Assembly: GCF_000955955.1 (NCBI RefSeq)
Contig: NZ_JYJG01000007.1
Span: 1-64,000, forward strand
Direction: 5' to 3'
From: Lentzea aerocolonigenes
Lineage (GTDB): Bacteria; Actinomycetota; Actinomycetes; Mycobacteriales; Pseudonocardiaceae
DNA: 64,000 nt
Every line of letters starts with the position of its first letter. Position 1 is the stretch's first letter. The notes under the pieces are model-generated. The model had not been told where the DNA came from. It did not search any database and saw only the letters and a program-made list of their open reading frames with translations. Shown here in pieces: positions 33,294 to 42,323 of this stretch. Made by a program: the position numbers and the translations under genes.

Positions 33294-33784
33294 CTCGGGT
33301 AGACCGCCGTGGTGTGGAGCTGGTTCACCGCCCCCGCACACCCGATCTCGTCGATGAACCCGATGTAGAGCGGCACGAACTCGTCCGGCGGGTACACGCG
33401 GACGCCCCAGACGGGCTGCGGCCGGCAGTCCTGCGGGTCGTAGTTCTGCCAGTTGGCGAACCCGACGTCGGCCGAGACCGACGCGCCGTAGGCCAAGGTG
33501 ATCAGGTCGCCGGCCGGCCCAACGTGGTAGGCCGCGTTGCCCACCTGTGCACCGGCCCTGTCGACGTAGGACACCCCGGGAAAGCCCTTGAGCACGCACG
33601 CGCCCAACGAGCGCATGGTGAACTTGATCTCCCGGTAGAACGTCCCGGCCGCGCTCCCGGTGCGGCCGACCGAGATGTCCAGGTCGACCGACTTGCAGGT
33701 GGGCAACGGCGCCGCGCTCGCCGCGACGGTTCCGCCCGCCACGAACGTGATCACCAGCAGCAATGTTCCGATGAGTCTCCTCAT
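33290..33784 (-). CDS. Secreted DUF4232 domain protein
   Basis: 164 residues with a Sec signal peptide (MRRLIGTLLLVITFVAGGTVAASAAP, cleavage near residue 25). The mature domain matches DUF4232: CKSVDLDISVGRTGSAAGTFYREIKFTMRSLGACVLKGFPGVSYVD, then GVRVYPPDEFVPLYIGF and a final Cys region. Paired cysteines suggest disulfides outside the cell. Function unknown. ATG 33784 follows a GGGGGAGAC-type site on the minus strand. Stands alone between the ArsR-type and glutaredoxin genes. Confidence 0.8.
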   Translation of the reverse strand: MRRLIGTLLLVITFVAGGTVAASAAPLPTCKSVDLDISVGRTGSAAGTFYREIKFTMRSLGACVLKGFPGVSYVDRAGAQVGNAAYHVGPAGDLITLAYGASVSADVGFANWQNYDPQDCRPQPVWGVRVYPPDEFVPLYIGFIDEIGCAGAVNQLHTTAVYPS

Positions 33785-33871
33785 GTCGTCTCCCCCGAGA
33801 CGTTGGAGTCAGTACATGGAGGAGACGCCCGTCACATCGGATGCGTTGCCGGGCCAAAACGTGCCGAAAGG

Positions 33872-34108
33872 TCAGGCGAGGGCCGCCCGCAGGCGGTCCT
33901 CCTCGACCTTCCAGTAGCCGTGCTCGACGCCGTCGACCAGGAACACCGGCACCCGGTCCCCGTACTCGGCCCGCAGTTCCGGATCGGCGTCCACGTCCTC
34001 GACGGACCAGGTGGCGCCGACCTCGCCGCAGATCCGTTCGATCTCGGCCTCGGCGACGTGGCACGAGTGGCACGTCTCGCGGCTCATCACCGTCACGTGG
34101 TGCGTCAT
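33872..34108 (-). CDS. Glutaredoxin-family protein
   Basis: 78 residues covering a minimal thioredoxin fold: HHVTVMSRETCHSCHVAEAEIERIC with active-site Cys13 and Cys16 (CHSC), the cis-Pro in DRVPVFLVDG and C-terminal helix. It matches the glutaredoxin-like protein of the hemA region in mycobacteria (Rv0508). It starts inside an ATGA overlap with the acyl-CoA ligase stop, so the two are translated together. Partner proteins unknown. Confidence 0.87.
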   Translation of the reverse strand: MTHHVTVMSRETCHSCHVAEAEIERICGEVGATWSVEDVDADPELRAEYGDRVPVFLVDGVEHGYWKVEEDRLRAALA

Positions 34109-35583
34109 CAGGCCCCCAGCGGCTTCCGCAGCACACGGCGGGCCAGCTTGCCGGTGGGCGAGTGCGGCAACGCCGGCGCGAACTCCACCGACGTCGGCAC
34201 CTTGAACTTCGCCAGCCGGGTCGAGCAGTGCGCCACGACGTCCTCAGCCGACACCGAAGTCCCGTCCCGCAGCACCACGACGACCTTCACGGACTCACCG
34301 GTCCTGTCATCCGGCACCCCCACGGCCGCGGCTTCCACGACGTCGGGCATCTCGCCGATGACCTGTTCGACCTCGTGCGGGTAGACGTTGAACCCGTTCA
34401 CGATGATCAGGTCGCCGGCGCGGTCGACCAGGTGCAGGTCGCCGTCCGAGTCGATGAACCCGACATCCCCTGTCCGGAACCACCCGGAGGCGTCCGGCCC
34501 ATGAGCCCCGTCCGGCCAGTAGCCGCTGAACAGGTTGTCGCCCTTGGCGGACACCAGCCCGGTGCCGGGCTCGTCCTCGTCGATGTCGAGCACCGACCCG
34601 TCCGTGTCCACGAGGCGGATCTCCACGCCGGGCAGTGCCTGACCGACAGACCCTGGCTTCGGCACGCCGCCCACCAGCGTCGACGTCAGCACGGGGCCGG
34701 TCTCGGTGAGGCCGTAGCCCTCGAAGACGGGGATGCCGATGGCGGTGCGCATCTCGTTGATGACCCCCGCCGGAAGCGGCGCGGCACCGGACGTGAAGAG
34801 TCGGACCGTGGCCAGCTTCTCGCGCAGCACCTCGATCGGGTTCGCCAGCAGCGCCCGGTACATGGGCGGCACGCCGACCATCGTGGTGACGCGGTGCTGC
34901 TCGATGACGTCCAGCGCGTTGGAGGGCTCGAACCGCTCCAGCAGCACTGCGGTCGCGCCGGCCCCTGCCACCTGCAACAACCCCGGACCAAGGCCGTAGA
35001 CGTGGAACAGCGGCAGCGCGAGCAGCACCCGGTCTCCCGCCGTCACCGGCGCGGGCCGCAGCGACGCACACTGGGCAACGTTCGCGAGCAGCGCGCGGTG
35101 GGACAGCATCGCGCCGCGCGGCACCCCGGACGTGCCAGAGGTGTAGCCGAGCACGGCCAGGTCCTCACCCCCGCGCACGGCCTCGAACGGCTCGGCGGTG
35201 GCGTTGACGTCCGGAACGTCCACGACCTGCGCGTCGGAACCCTCGCCGTCGCCGACCAGCAGCGTGGCGCCGGAGTCGGCGAGGATGCGCTGGAGCTCAC
35301 GCGACGGGTTGCCGGGTCCGGTGGGCACCACGACGCCGCCCGCGCGGAAGATTCCGAACACCGCGACGACGAACTCGGGCGACGTGGGCAGCCGTACCGC
35401 CACTCGGTCGCCCGGTTCGAGACCGGAATCGGCCAAACGGCGGGCGAAAGCATCGACCGCACCGTCGATGGTTTCCCAGGTGAGGCTCACACCGCTCGCG
35501 ACGTCGACGAGTGCGACGTGGCTCGGCCCCCGCTGTGCCGAAGCACGGACGAGATCTGCGACATTGCGAGCGGAAGTCAACAT
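34108..35583 (-). CDS. AMP-dependent acyl-CoA ligase/synthetase
   Basis: 491 residues from the ATG at 35583, preceded by GAGGAGGCC-like sequence on the minus strand. ANL motifs in order: YTSGTSGVPRGAMLSHRAL, PLFHVYGLGPG, FTSGAAPLPAGV, GYGLTETGPV, GWFRTGDVGFIDSDGDLHLVDR, NGFNVYPHEVEQVI, and the catalytic Lys in SPTGKLARRVLRK. It belongs to the long-chain or medium-chain fatty-acid CoA ligase group. Overlaps the downstream glutaredoxin gene. Substrate not predictable. Confidence 0.88.
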   Translation of the reverse strand: MLTSARNVADLVRASAQRGPSHVALVDVASGVSLTWETIDGAVDAFARRLADSGLEPGDRVAVRLPTSPEFVVAVFGIFRAGGVVVPTGPGNPSRELQRILADSGATLLVGDGEGSDAQVVDVPDVNATAEPFEAVRGGEDLAVLGYTSGTSGVPRGAMLSHRALLANVAQCASLRPAPVTAGDRVLLALPLFHVYGLGPGLLQVAGAGATAVLLERFEPSNALDVIEQHRVTTMVGVPPMYRALLANPIEVLREKLATVRLFTSGAAPLPAGVINEMRTAIGIPVFEGYGLTETGPVLTSTLVGGVPKPGSVGQALPGVEIRLVDTDGSVLDIDEDEPGTGLVSAKGDNLFSGYWPDGAHGPDASGWFRTGDVGFIDSDGDLHLVDRAGDLIIVNGFNVYPHEVEQVIGEMPDVVEAAAVGVPDDRTGESVKVVVVLRDGTSVSAEDVVAHCSTRLAKFKVPTSVEFAPALPHSPTGKLARRVLRKPLGA

Positions 35584-35749
35584 GGCCTCCTCATGAACAA
35601 CTGAACGCTTCGAGCAGTCTTCCACGCGTGACGAGCGTCATGAAGCCGTGGTTCGTACGTCTCCACTTCGCAACCCCGCCAGCTACCTACTACGGAGTAA
35701 CAACACGTATGCTGCCGCCACGGCGACTCTGTGGAGGTGCCGCCAGCCG

Positions 35750-36370
35750 ATGACCGCGCGGGCACGACCGAACACGATCAGGACCACCCGGACCATGACG
35801 GGAGGTCAGCACGACGACACCGCCGACGAGCCGTGGCAGCTCGTCAAGGCCGCCCAGGAGGGTGACACCGAGGCGTTCGGCGTGCTCTACGACAAGTACG
35901 TCGACATGGTCTTCCGCTATGTCCTTTTCCGGGTGGGCGGCGATCGCGCGTTCGCGGAGGACGTGACCAGTGAGACGTTCTTGCGCGCGCTGCGGAGCAT
36001 CGGTTCGGTCAGCTACCAGGGCAGGGACGTGGGCGCGTGGTTCGTCACGATCGCCCGCAACATCGTGTTCGACCACGTGAAGTCGAGTCGCTACCGGCTC
36101 GAGGTCACGACGGCGGAGCTCCAGGACAACCGCGAGGAGACCAGCGGTCCCGAGCAGGAAGTGATGACCGAGGCGACCAACGCGGAGCTGCTCCGGTGCG
36201 TTTCCCAGTTGGGGGACGACCAGCGGGAGTGCATCGTGCTGAGGTTCATCGAGGGCAAGTCGGTCTCCGAGGTCGCCCAGCTCATGGACCGCAACGAGGG
36301 CGCCGTGAAGGCCCTGCAACACAGGGCCGTTCGGCGGCTCGCGCAGATTCTTCCGTCCTGGTTGCGGTGA
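35750..36370 (+). CDS. ECF-family RNA polymerase sigma factor, BldN-like
   Basis: 206 residues. Sigma region 2 is AFGVLYDKYVDMVFRYVLFRVGGDRAFAEDVTSETFLRAL with GAWFVTIARNIVFDHVKS; region 4 is LGDDQRECIVLRFIEGKSVSEVAQLMDRNEGAVKALQHRAVRRL. Start set at the ATG after GGAGG (35733-35737); an ATG at 35795 is possible. Gene order (sigma, DUF5667 membrane protein, HAD phosphatase, rex, hemA) equals the bldN-rsbN region of Streptomyces, where BldN directs aerial-hyphae genes. Orthology is inferred from that context and not proven by sequence here. Confidence 0.82.
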   Translation: MTARARPNTIRTTRTMTGGQHDDTADEPWQLVKAAQEGDTEAFGVLYDKYVDMVFRYVLFRVGGDRAFAEDVTSETFLRALRSIGSVSYQGRDVGAWFVTIARNIVFDHVKSSRYRLEVTTAELQDNREETSGPEQEVMTEATNAELLRCVSQLGDDQRECIVLRFIEGKSVSEVAQLMDRNEGAVKALQHRAVRRLAQILPSWLR

Positions 36371-36424
36371 TCACGACGACAAACGCGTAACCCAAAGCAG
36401 ATCAACTTCGTTACTCGGGCTGAG

Positions 36425-37504
36425 ATGGACGGTAAGGGAAGCACACCGCGGTGGCGGCACACGGAGCACGAGCGATTCGCCCGTGCGGTGGAAGGCGGTC
36501 CGCAGCCGGTCGGTGGCGAGGACTTCGCTGACGACCTGGCGATCGTCGAGATGCTCAGGGCCATGGACGTCGGCCCCGACGCCGAGACTCGCGCGCGCAT
36601 GAAACAGCGCATCCTCACCGCACCGCCACCCGAGAAGCCGCTGGTCCTCTCGTCGGTAAGACGCGTGGGAGCGCGCGCACGGTTAGCAGTAGCGGCGGCC
36701 GCCGTGCTCTGCCTGCTGATGTCGCTCGCCGGTATGAGTGTGCTGCTCAGCCGTGACGCGCTCCCGGGAGACCCGCTCTACGGCGTCAAACGCACAGCGG
36801 AAGGCGCCTCGCTCGGCCTGACCTTCGACGACGAGTCCCGCGCGCTCAAGCACCTGGAGTTCGCCGCGTCCCGCGTCACCGAGATGGAGACGCTGGCCGA
36901 CCGCGCCTCCGGCGAGTCCGCTCAGCTGACCGCCCTGTCCGACCTGAACGCGGACGCCATCGAGGGCTCCCGCCAGCTCACGACCTATGCCACCTCGTCC
37001 GACGAGAAGGCGCTCCCGGCACTGCGCGACTGGGCCCTGGCCCAGTACGTGAAGGTCGGCACGCTGCGCCCCCGCCTCCCCGGCGAGGCAGGCGCCCACG
37101 CCGACACCACGATGTGGCTGCTCGCGAGCATCGCCCAACGAGCCCACGACCTGGCCGCCCGAGCCGGTTGCGCCGCCGTGATCAGCGGTTCCTCCGACAC
37201 GCTCGGCCCACTCCCGTCCAAGGACGAGTGCGCCACCGTCGTGACCGACCCGAACACCTCACCGAACCGCGACCAGCCCTCTACCCAGCCGACGCACTCG
37301 GGCCAGCCGCTTCCGTCGGGCTCGGCCACGCCGTCGACCCAGCCCTCCCAGCCGTTGCTCCCGGGCACCTCGACCCAGCCGTCGTCCGGCAAGCCGGGCA
37401 CGACCACGCCACCGACCTCCGGCAAGCCGGGAATCACGATTCCCCTGCCCCTCCCGCTGCCCAGCATCTCGCTTCCGCTGCTCCCCGGCATCAGCTTCGG
37501 CTGA
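36425..37504 (+). CDS. DUF5667 single-pass membrane protein, probable anti-sigma factor (RsbN-like)
   Basis: 359 residues. A cytosolic N-terminus of about 80 residues (ERFARAVEGG...FADDLAIVEMLRAMD) could hold the sigma-binding segment. A transmembrane helix (LAVAAAAVLCLLMSLAGMSVLL) follows, then the external DUF5667 domain (LPGDPLYGVKRTAEGASLGLTFDDESRALKHLEFAASR) and a long Pro/Ser/Thr-rich tail ending LPGISFG. Adjacent to the sigma gene with a 54-bp gap. In Streptomyces the corresponding RsbN inhibits BldN. The Pro-rich tail probably spans the wall. Confidence 0.78.
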   Translation: MDGKGSTPRWRHTEHERFARAVEGGPQPVGGEDFADDLAIVEMLRAMDVGPDAETRARMKQRILTAPPPEKPLVLSSVRRVGARARLAVAAAAVLCLLMSLAGMSVLLSRDALPGDPLYGVKRTAEGASLGLTFDDESRALKHLEFAASRVTEMETLADRASGESAQLTALSDLNADAIEGSRQLTTYATSSDEKALPALRDWALAQYVKVGTLRPRLPGEAGAHADTTMWLLASIAQRAHDLAARAGCAAVISGSSDTLGPLPSKDECATVVTDPNTSPNRDQPSTQPTHSGQPLPSGSATPSTQPSQPLLPGTSTQPSSGKPGTTTPPTSGKPGITIPLPLPLPSISLPLLPGISFG

Positions 37505-37545
37505 GTCGAGGGTTTCCGGCCGGACCTGATCGCTAGGCTTGGGAC

Positions 37546-38439
37546 ATGGGCAAGCGTGACGTGGAGAGCGACCGGCTGGCCGAACTAGCCGGCGAGGCAT
37601 CGGCCGAAGCGGCCATCAAGGCTGCCGCAGCGGCCCCAGAGCTCGAAGCGTCGCTCGCGGTGCCCACAGACCTGACCGCCGCAGCCTTCTTCGACGTGGA
37701 CAACACGATGATGATGGGCGCCTCGATCTTCCACTTCGCCCGCGGCCTGGCCGCGCGCAAGTACTTCTCCTCGTCCGACCTCGCAGGCTTCGTCTGGCAA
37801 CAGTTGAAGTTCCGCGTAGGCGGCCGCGAAGACCCGGAGTCGGTCAAAGCCAGCCGCGAACAGGCCCTCTCCTTCGTGGCGGGCCGCAGCGTCGCCGAAC
37901 TGGTCTCCCTGGGCGAGGAGATCTACGACGAACTGATGGCCGACCGCATCTGGAAGGGCACCCAGGCCCTGGCCCAAATGCACCTCGACGCAGGCCAGCG
38001 CGTCTGGCTGGTCACCGCCACCCCGGTGGAACTGGCCCAGATCATCGCCCGCCGCCTGGGCCTCACGGGCGCCCTGGGCACCGTCTCCGAATCGGCAGAC
38101 GGCGTCTACACGGGCCGCCTCGTGGGCGACCTGCTGCACGGCAAGGCCAAGGCCCAGGCCGTCCGCTCCCTGGCCGCCAAGGAAGGCCTGGACCTGCGCC
38201 GCTGCACCGCCTACTCCGACTCCTCGAACGACGTCCCGATGCTCTCGGTGGTCGGTACGGCCGTGGCCGTGAACCCGGACTCGCAACTCCGCGAAATCTC
38301 CCGCCGCAAGGGCTGGGAAATCCGCGACTTCAGAACGGGCCGCAAAGCGGCCAAGATCGGCGTCCCGTCCGTCCTCGGCGCAGGTGCACTGGCAGGCGCA
38401 GTAGCAGCGACCCTGGCGTACCGGCGCCGAGTGAAATAG
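37546..38439 (+). CDS. HAD-IB family hydrolase (SerB1-like)
   Basis: 297 residues. HAD motif I is [15 protein letters not shown] (nucleophile Asp50), motif [15 protein letters not shown], motif III Lys in [11 protein letters not shown], motif [13 protein letters not shown]. The subfamily is annotated as phosphoserine phosphatase-like (SerB1, Rv0505c); true substrates may be phospholipids or other phosphomonoesters. A basic stretch and a hydrophobic C-terminal segment ([20 protein letters not shown]) ending RRRVK suggest membrane association. A GalE/PlsC pair lies further upstream, as in mycobacteria. Confidence 0.87.
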   Translation: MGKRDVESDRLAELAGEASAEAAIKAAAAAPELEASLAVPTDLTAAAFFDVDNTMMMGASIFHFARGLAARKYFSSSDLAGFVWQQLKFRVGGREDPESVKASREQALSFVAGRSVAELVSLGEEIYDELMADRIWKGTQALAQMHLDAGQRVWLVTATPVELAQIIARRLGLTGALGTVSESADGVYTGRLVGDLLHGKAKAQAVRSLAAKEGLDLRRCTAYSDSSNDVPMLSVVGTAVAVNPDSQLREISRRKGWEIRDFRTGRKAAKIGVPSVLGAGALAGAVAATLAYRRRVK

Positions 38440-38510
38440 CCCGCGTCTGGAACGGCGCCCGCCAACCGGGCATTACCGAGCTCTTACAGCTGCCGCCAGC
38501 TGATGCGAAC

Positions 38511-38529
38511 CGACACCGAATCGGTGTCG
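38511..38529. promoter_or_regulatory. Perfect 9-bp palindrome before the molybdopterin oxidoreductase gene
   Basis: CGACACCGA-A-TCGGTGTCG, ending 10 bp before the ATG at 38540. It occupies the ribosome-binding-site position, and no purine-rich Shine-Dalgarno is otherwise visible. It may be an operator or an RNA hairpin limiting translation. Confidence 0.45.
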
Positions 38530-38539
38530 AATAAGACCC

Positions 38540-40009
38540 ATGAAGCCCGCCAAGGCCGCGCTGACCGGACTGCTCGCGATCATCGCCGCCCTGGCGGCAG
38601 GTCACCTGGTAGCAGCCTTCGTAGGCCTGAGCGCTTCCCCGTACCTCGCCGTGGGCAATGCGGCGATCGACCTGACCCCGTCCTGGCTGAAGGACTTCGC
38701 GGTCAGCACGTTCGGCACGAACGACAAGCTGGTGCTGCTGACCGGCATGGTGATCGTCATCGCGGGCATCGGCGTCGCGGCCGGCCTGGCCAGCCGCACC
38801 AGCCCCACCCCGGGAACCGTCGTGGCGGTGGTCCTCGGCGTCGTGGGCATCGCGGCCGTCCTCAGTCGGCCGGACATCGGCCAGCTCAGCGTGCTGGCTC
38901 CACTAGCCAGCCTCGCGACAGGCGCCTACGTCTTCCGCTACCTGCACAAAGAGGTCCAGCAGGACGAGTCGCGACGCGGTTTCCTGATCACGGCAGGGCT
39001 CGCCGTCGCAGCAGGGGTGACAGGCCAAGTCCTGGGCAGCCGGACCGACGTCGAGGGCTCCAGGCGGGCCATCGGCGACCTCACTCCGAAGACGAAAGCC
39101 CCCGAGATCCCGGTCAACGCCGACTTCGCCAAGGACGGCACGCCGAGCTTCATCACCAGCGGCGAGGACTTCTACCGCATCGACACGGCGCTGAGCGTCC
39201 CCAGGATCCGCGCCGAGGAGTGGACCCTGAGAGTCCACGGCATGGTCGACCGCCCGATGGTCCTGACCTTCGACGAGATCCGCCAGAGGGACCTCGTCGA
39301 GGAAACCGTCACCCTGACCTGCGTCTCCAACGAGGTGGGCGGCCCGTACATCAGCAACGCGAACTTCGTCGGCATCAAGATCGGCGACGTCCTCAGGGAA
39401 GCGGGCGTGAAGTCAGGCGCCGACCAGCTCTTCAGCACCAGCGACGACGGCTTCACCGCGGGTAGCCCCCTCGACTACGTGCTCGAACGGGGCCTGATCG
39501 CCATCGGCATGAACGGCGAACCCCTGCCCGCGGAGCACGGATTCCCGGCAAGGCTCGTGGTCCCGGGCCTGTACGGGTACGTATCAGCCACCAAATGGGT
39601 GACCGACCTCAACGTCACCACGTTCGCGAAAGAGCAGGGCTACTGGATCCCACGAGGCTGGGCCGCCAGAGCTCCCATCAAAACAATGTCTCGGATCGAC
39701 CGCCCGAAGGGCTTCGGCAAGATCCAGGGCAGGACCGTGGTCGCCGGCACTGCCTGGGCCCAGCCGAAGGGCGTGGCCAAGGTCGAGGTCCGGGCGGACG
39801 GTGGTCCCTGGCAGGAAGCCGAACTGGGCGCGGACGTCAGCGACAGCACGTGGCGCATGTGGCGCCTGGAGCTCGACTTGAAGCCCGGCGCGCACACCGT
39901 CGAATGCCGGGCGACCGACAAAAGCGGTTACACCCAGGATCAGGCGCGGCTGGACCCCGTTCCGGACGGTGCCACCGGATGGCATTCGATTTCCTTCACC
40001 GTCCAGTAG
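38540..40009 (+). CDS. Membrane-anchored molybdopterin-dependent oxidoreductase (sulfite oxidase family)
   Basis: 489 residues. Four hydrophobic N-terminal segments (about 5-30, 64-86, 92-110, 118-132) and a fifth at about 155-170 precede an extracytoplasmic Moco domain (about 200-375). Key motifs are FYRIDTALSVPRI, VHGMVDRPMVLTFDEI, and the molybdenum-ligating Cys in TLTCVSNEVGG; RLVVPGLYGYVSATKWV follows. A C-terminal dimerisation/Ig-like domain (GVAKVEVRADGGPW) completes the sulfite-oxidase layout. The electron acceptor and substrate are not known. A palindrome precedes and a terminator follows the gene. Confidence 0.87.
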   Translation: MKPAKAALTGLLAIIAALAAGHLVAAFVGLSASPYLAVGNAAIDLTPSWLKDFAVSTFGTNDKLVLLTGMVIVIAGIGVAAGLASRTSPTPGTVVAVVLGVVGIAAVLSRPDIGQLSVLAPLASLATGAYVFRYLHKEVQQDESRRGFLITAGLAVAAGVTGQVLGSRTDVEGSRRAIGDLTPKTKAPEIPVNADFAKDGTPSFITSGEDFYRIDTALSVPRIRAEEWTLRVHGMVDRPMVLTFDEIRQRDLVEETVTLTCVSNEVGGPYISNANFVGIKIGDVLREAGVKSGADQLFSTSDDGFTAGSPLDYVLERGLIAIGMNGEPLPAEHGFPARLVVPGLYGYVSATKWVTDLNVTTFAKEQGYWIPRGWAARAPIKTMSRIDRPKGFGKIQGRTVVAGTAWAQPKGVAKVEVRADGGPWQEAELGADVSDSTWRMWRLELDLKPGAHTVECRATDKSGYTQDQARLDPVPDGATGWHSISFTVQ

Positions 40010-40064
40010 TAGAACGCCACCGTGATCGGCGAGGCGCTCACCCCGTAGTGATCAAGAACCGATC

Positions 40065-40095
40065 CAGCGCTGGTCACACCCTGTGACCAGCGCTG
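40065..40095 (+). terminator. Terminator hairpin before rex
   Basis: CAGCGCTGGTCACA (40065-40078) pairs exactly with TGTGACCAGCGCTG (40082-40095) across a 3-nt CCC centre. It is 56 bp after the oxidoreductase stop and shortly before the Rex operator, separating the two transcription units. No strong T-run follows. Confidence 0.65.
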
Positions 40096-40126
40096 TCACT
40101 GTTCCTGAGGGTGTGAACCGCCGACT

Positions 40127-40144
40127 TTGTGCATGCGTTCACAA
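40127..40144. promoter_or_regulatory. Rex operator (ROP-type site)
   Basis: TTGTGCATGCGTTCACAA differs by one base from the dyad TTGTGAA-N4-TTCACAA recognised by Rex in Streptomyces. It lies 70 bp upstream of the rex GTG (40214). Rex released by NADH here would derepress rex-hemA-hemC-hemD when respiration is limited, as established for the S. coelicolor rex-hemACD operon. Confidence 0.85.
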
Positions 40145-40213
40145 GCGGTACGGTGTGACTATCACCAACGCCGCGGGGTCCCTGCGGTGAAGCACACCCG
40201 GAGGTCGGAGAGC

Positions 40214-40969
40214 GTGGCATCACAGCGGGGCGAAGGTGAGACGACCACCACCCCTGCGGAGCCTGCCGACAGGGAGCGCGCCCGCGCGATCCCCGAGGCG
40301 GCGGTGGCCAGGCTCGCCGTGTACCTCCGCGTGCTGTCCGGCATGGCCGACCAGGGTGTCACGGCCGTCTCCAGCGAGGAGCTCAGCCAGGCCGCGGGCG
40401 TCAACGCGGCGAAGCTCCGCAAGGATCTGAGCTACATCGGCAGTTACGGCACGAGGGGCGTCGGCTACGACGTCGAGGTCCTCGTGAGCCACATCGAGCG
40501 CATCCTCGGCCTCACCCGCAACCATTCCGTCGCGGTCGTGGGCATCGGTAACCTTGGTCACGCTCTGGCCAACTACGGCGGGTTTCCCGGCCGCGGTTTC
40601 CCGGTCACCGCTCTGTTCGACGTGGACGAGGATCTCGTAGGAATCCCTGTTGGGGGCATTCCCGTCAGCCACATCGACGACATCACCGCGGTCTGCCTGG
40701 AACGCGAGGTCTCGATCGGCGTGATCGCGACGCCGCCGCCCGCCGCTCAGTCGGTTTGCGACCGTTTGGTATCTGCGGGCGTCCAGTGCATTCTGAACTT
40801 TGCACCAGTTGTCCTTCAGGTTCCAGACAACGTCGAGGTGCGCAAGGTTGACTTGGCGGTCGAGATGCAGATCCTGTCGTTCCACGTCGCTCGACGTGCG
40901 GACGAAGCTGCCAGCGTCTCGGTCGGCAACAACGGACTCGGTGTGGACGGGATGGTGATTCGCCCGTGA
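40214..40969 (+). CDS. rex: Redox-sensing transcriptional repressor Rex
   Basis: 251 residues from the GTG with GGAGG 9 nt upstream (an upstream GTG at 40187 is less well placed). The N-terminal winged helix contains [58 protein letters not shown] sequence. The NAD(H)-binding Rossmann domain has [17 protein letters not shown] and [11 protein letters not shown], and the C-terminal helix for domain swapping follows. It represses when NAD+ is high and releases DNA on binding NADH. First gene of the haem operon, with its operator at 40127. Confidence 0.95.
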   Translation: MASQRGEGETTTTPAEPADRERARAIPEAAVARLAVYLRVLSGMADQGVTAVSSEELSQAAGVNAAKLRKDLSYIGSYGTRGVGYDVEVLVSHIERILGLTRNHSVAVVGIGNLGHALANYGGFPGRGFPVTALFDVDEDLVGIPVGGIPVSHIDDITAVCLEREVSIGVIATPPPAAQSVCDRLVSAGVQCILNFAPVVLQVPDNVEVRKVDLAVEMQILSFHVARRADEAASVSVGNNGLGVDGMVIRP

Positions 40970-41006
40970 GCGTGAGCCAGACGGCTCCGGCAGACGTGGT
41001 GAGTGC

Positions 41007-42323
41007 ATGAGTGTGCTCGTAGTCGGTCTGTCGCACCGCACCGCCCCAGTCCCGGTCCTCGAACGCGTCACCGTGGCCGAGCCGAACCTGCCCAAGGTGC
41101 TCGGCCAGCTGCTCGCCGCCCCCAGCGTCTCCGAGGCGATGGTCCTGTCGACCTGCAACAGGGTCGAGGTCTACGCCGTCGTCGAGTCGTTCCACGGCGG
41201 TATGTCCGAGGTCGTCGACGTGCTCGCGCAGCACGCCCAGGTCGACCCGCAGTCGCTCTACGAACACTTTTACGTGCATTACGCCGCCGCTGCCGTCGAG
41301 CACCTGTTCTCCGTCGCGGCCGGCCTCGACTCGATGGTCGTCGGCGAGTCCCAGATCCTCGGCCAGCTGCGCGGTGCGTACGCGGCGGCGGACGAGGCTG
41401 GCACCGTCGGCAAGACCGTCCACGAGCTCACTCAGAACGCGCTGCGCGTCGGCAAGCGCGTGCACACCGAGACCGGTATCGACCACGCGGGTGCGTCGGT
41501 CGTGTCCGAGGCCCTCGGCGACGCGGAGGCCGCGCTCGGCACCCTCGTGGGCAAGCGCGCGCTGCTCGTCGGCGCCGGAGCGATGGGCGGCCTGGCCGCC
41601 GCGCACCTGCGCAGGGCGGGCGTCGGCGAGGTCGTCATCGCCAACCGGACGCAGGCCAACGGTGTGCGTTTGGCCACGTCACTGAGGTCGGAGGGCGTCC
41701 CCGCGACGGCTGTCGACCTCGCCCAGCTGGCGGCCGAACTGGATCTCGCGGACATCGTCTTCGCGTGCACCGGCTCGGTCGACACGGTCGTCCGCGCGGA
41801 CATGATCAGCGCGCGCACCCGGCCGCTCGTCGTGTGTGACCTCGGCCTGCCCAAGGACGTCGACCCGGCCGCGGCCGAGCTGCCGAACGTTCGTGTGGTG
41901 GACCTGGAAACGCTGCAGCGCCGCCTCTCGGACGCGCCCGCGGGCCAGGACGCGCGGATGGCGGCCCAGCTGGTCGCCGACGAGGTGAAGGCGTACCTCG
42001 CGAGCCAGCGCTCCGCCGAGGTCACCCCGACCGTCACGGCGCTGCGCAAGCGGGCCGCCGAGGTGGTCGACGCCGAGCTGCTCCGTCTTGATTCGCGACT
42101 TCCCGAACTGGACCCCGCGACACGCGGTGAATTGGCCAAGACGGTACGCCGCGTTGTAGACAAGCTCCTGCACACGCCGACCGTCAGGGTGAAGGAGCTC
42201 GCCTCCTCGCCCGGTGGTACGGGCTACGCGGAGGCTCTCCGCGAACTGTTCGGGCTCGACCCTCAGGCTCCTGAGGCTGTCAGCCAGACCAAGAAGTCTT
42301 CTGTGGATGGTGAAACGCGGTGA
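41007..42323 (+). CDS. hemA: Glutamyl-tRNA reductase
   Basis: 438 residues. First enzyme of C5-pathway tetrapyrrole synthesis, reducing Glu-tRNA to glutamate-1-semialdehyde with NADPH. Motifs: [15 protein letters not shown], catalytic Cys50 in [22 protein letters not shown], the NADPH-binding [14 protein letters not shown] and [12 protein letters not shown], and the C-terminal dimerisation helix [23 protein letters not shown]. Follows rex by 37 bp; the hemC start overlaps its stop (GTGA). Confidence 0.97.
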   Translation: MSVLVVGLSHRTAPVPVLERVTVAEPNLPKVLGQLLAAPSVSEAMVLSTCNRVEVYAVVESFHGGMSEVVDVLAQHAQVDPQSLYEHFYVHYAAAAVEHLFSVAAGLDSMVVGESQILGQLRGAYAAADEAGTVGKTVHELTQNALRVGKRVHTETGIDHAGASVVSEALGDAEAALGTLVGKRALLVGAGAMGGLAAAHLRRAGVGEVVIANRTQANGVRLATSLRSEGVPATAVDLAQLAAELDLADIVFACTGSVDTVVRADMISARTRPLVVCDLGLPKDVDPAAAELPNVRVVDLETLQRRLSDAPAGQDARMAAQLVADEVKAYLASQRSAEVTPTVTALRKRAAEVVDAELLRLDSRLPELDPATRGELAKTVRRVVDKLLHTPTVRVKELASSPGGTGYAEALRELFGLDPQAPEAVSQTKKSSVDGETR

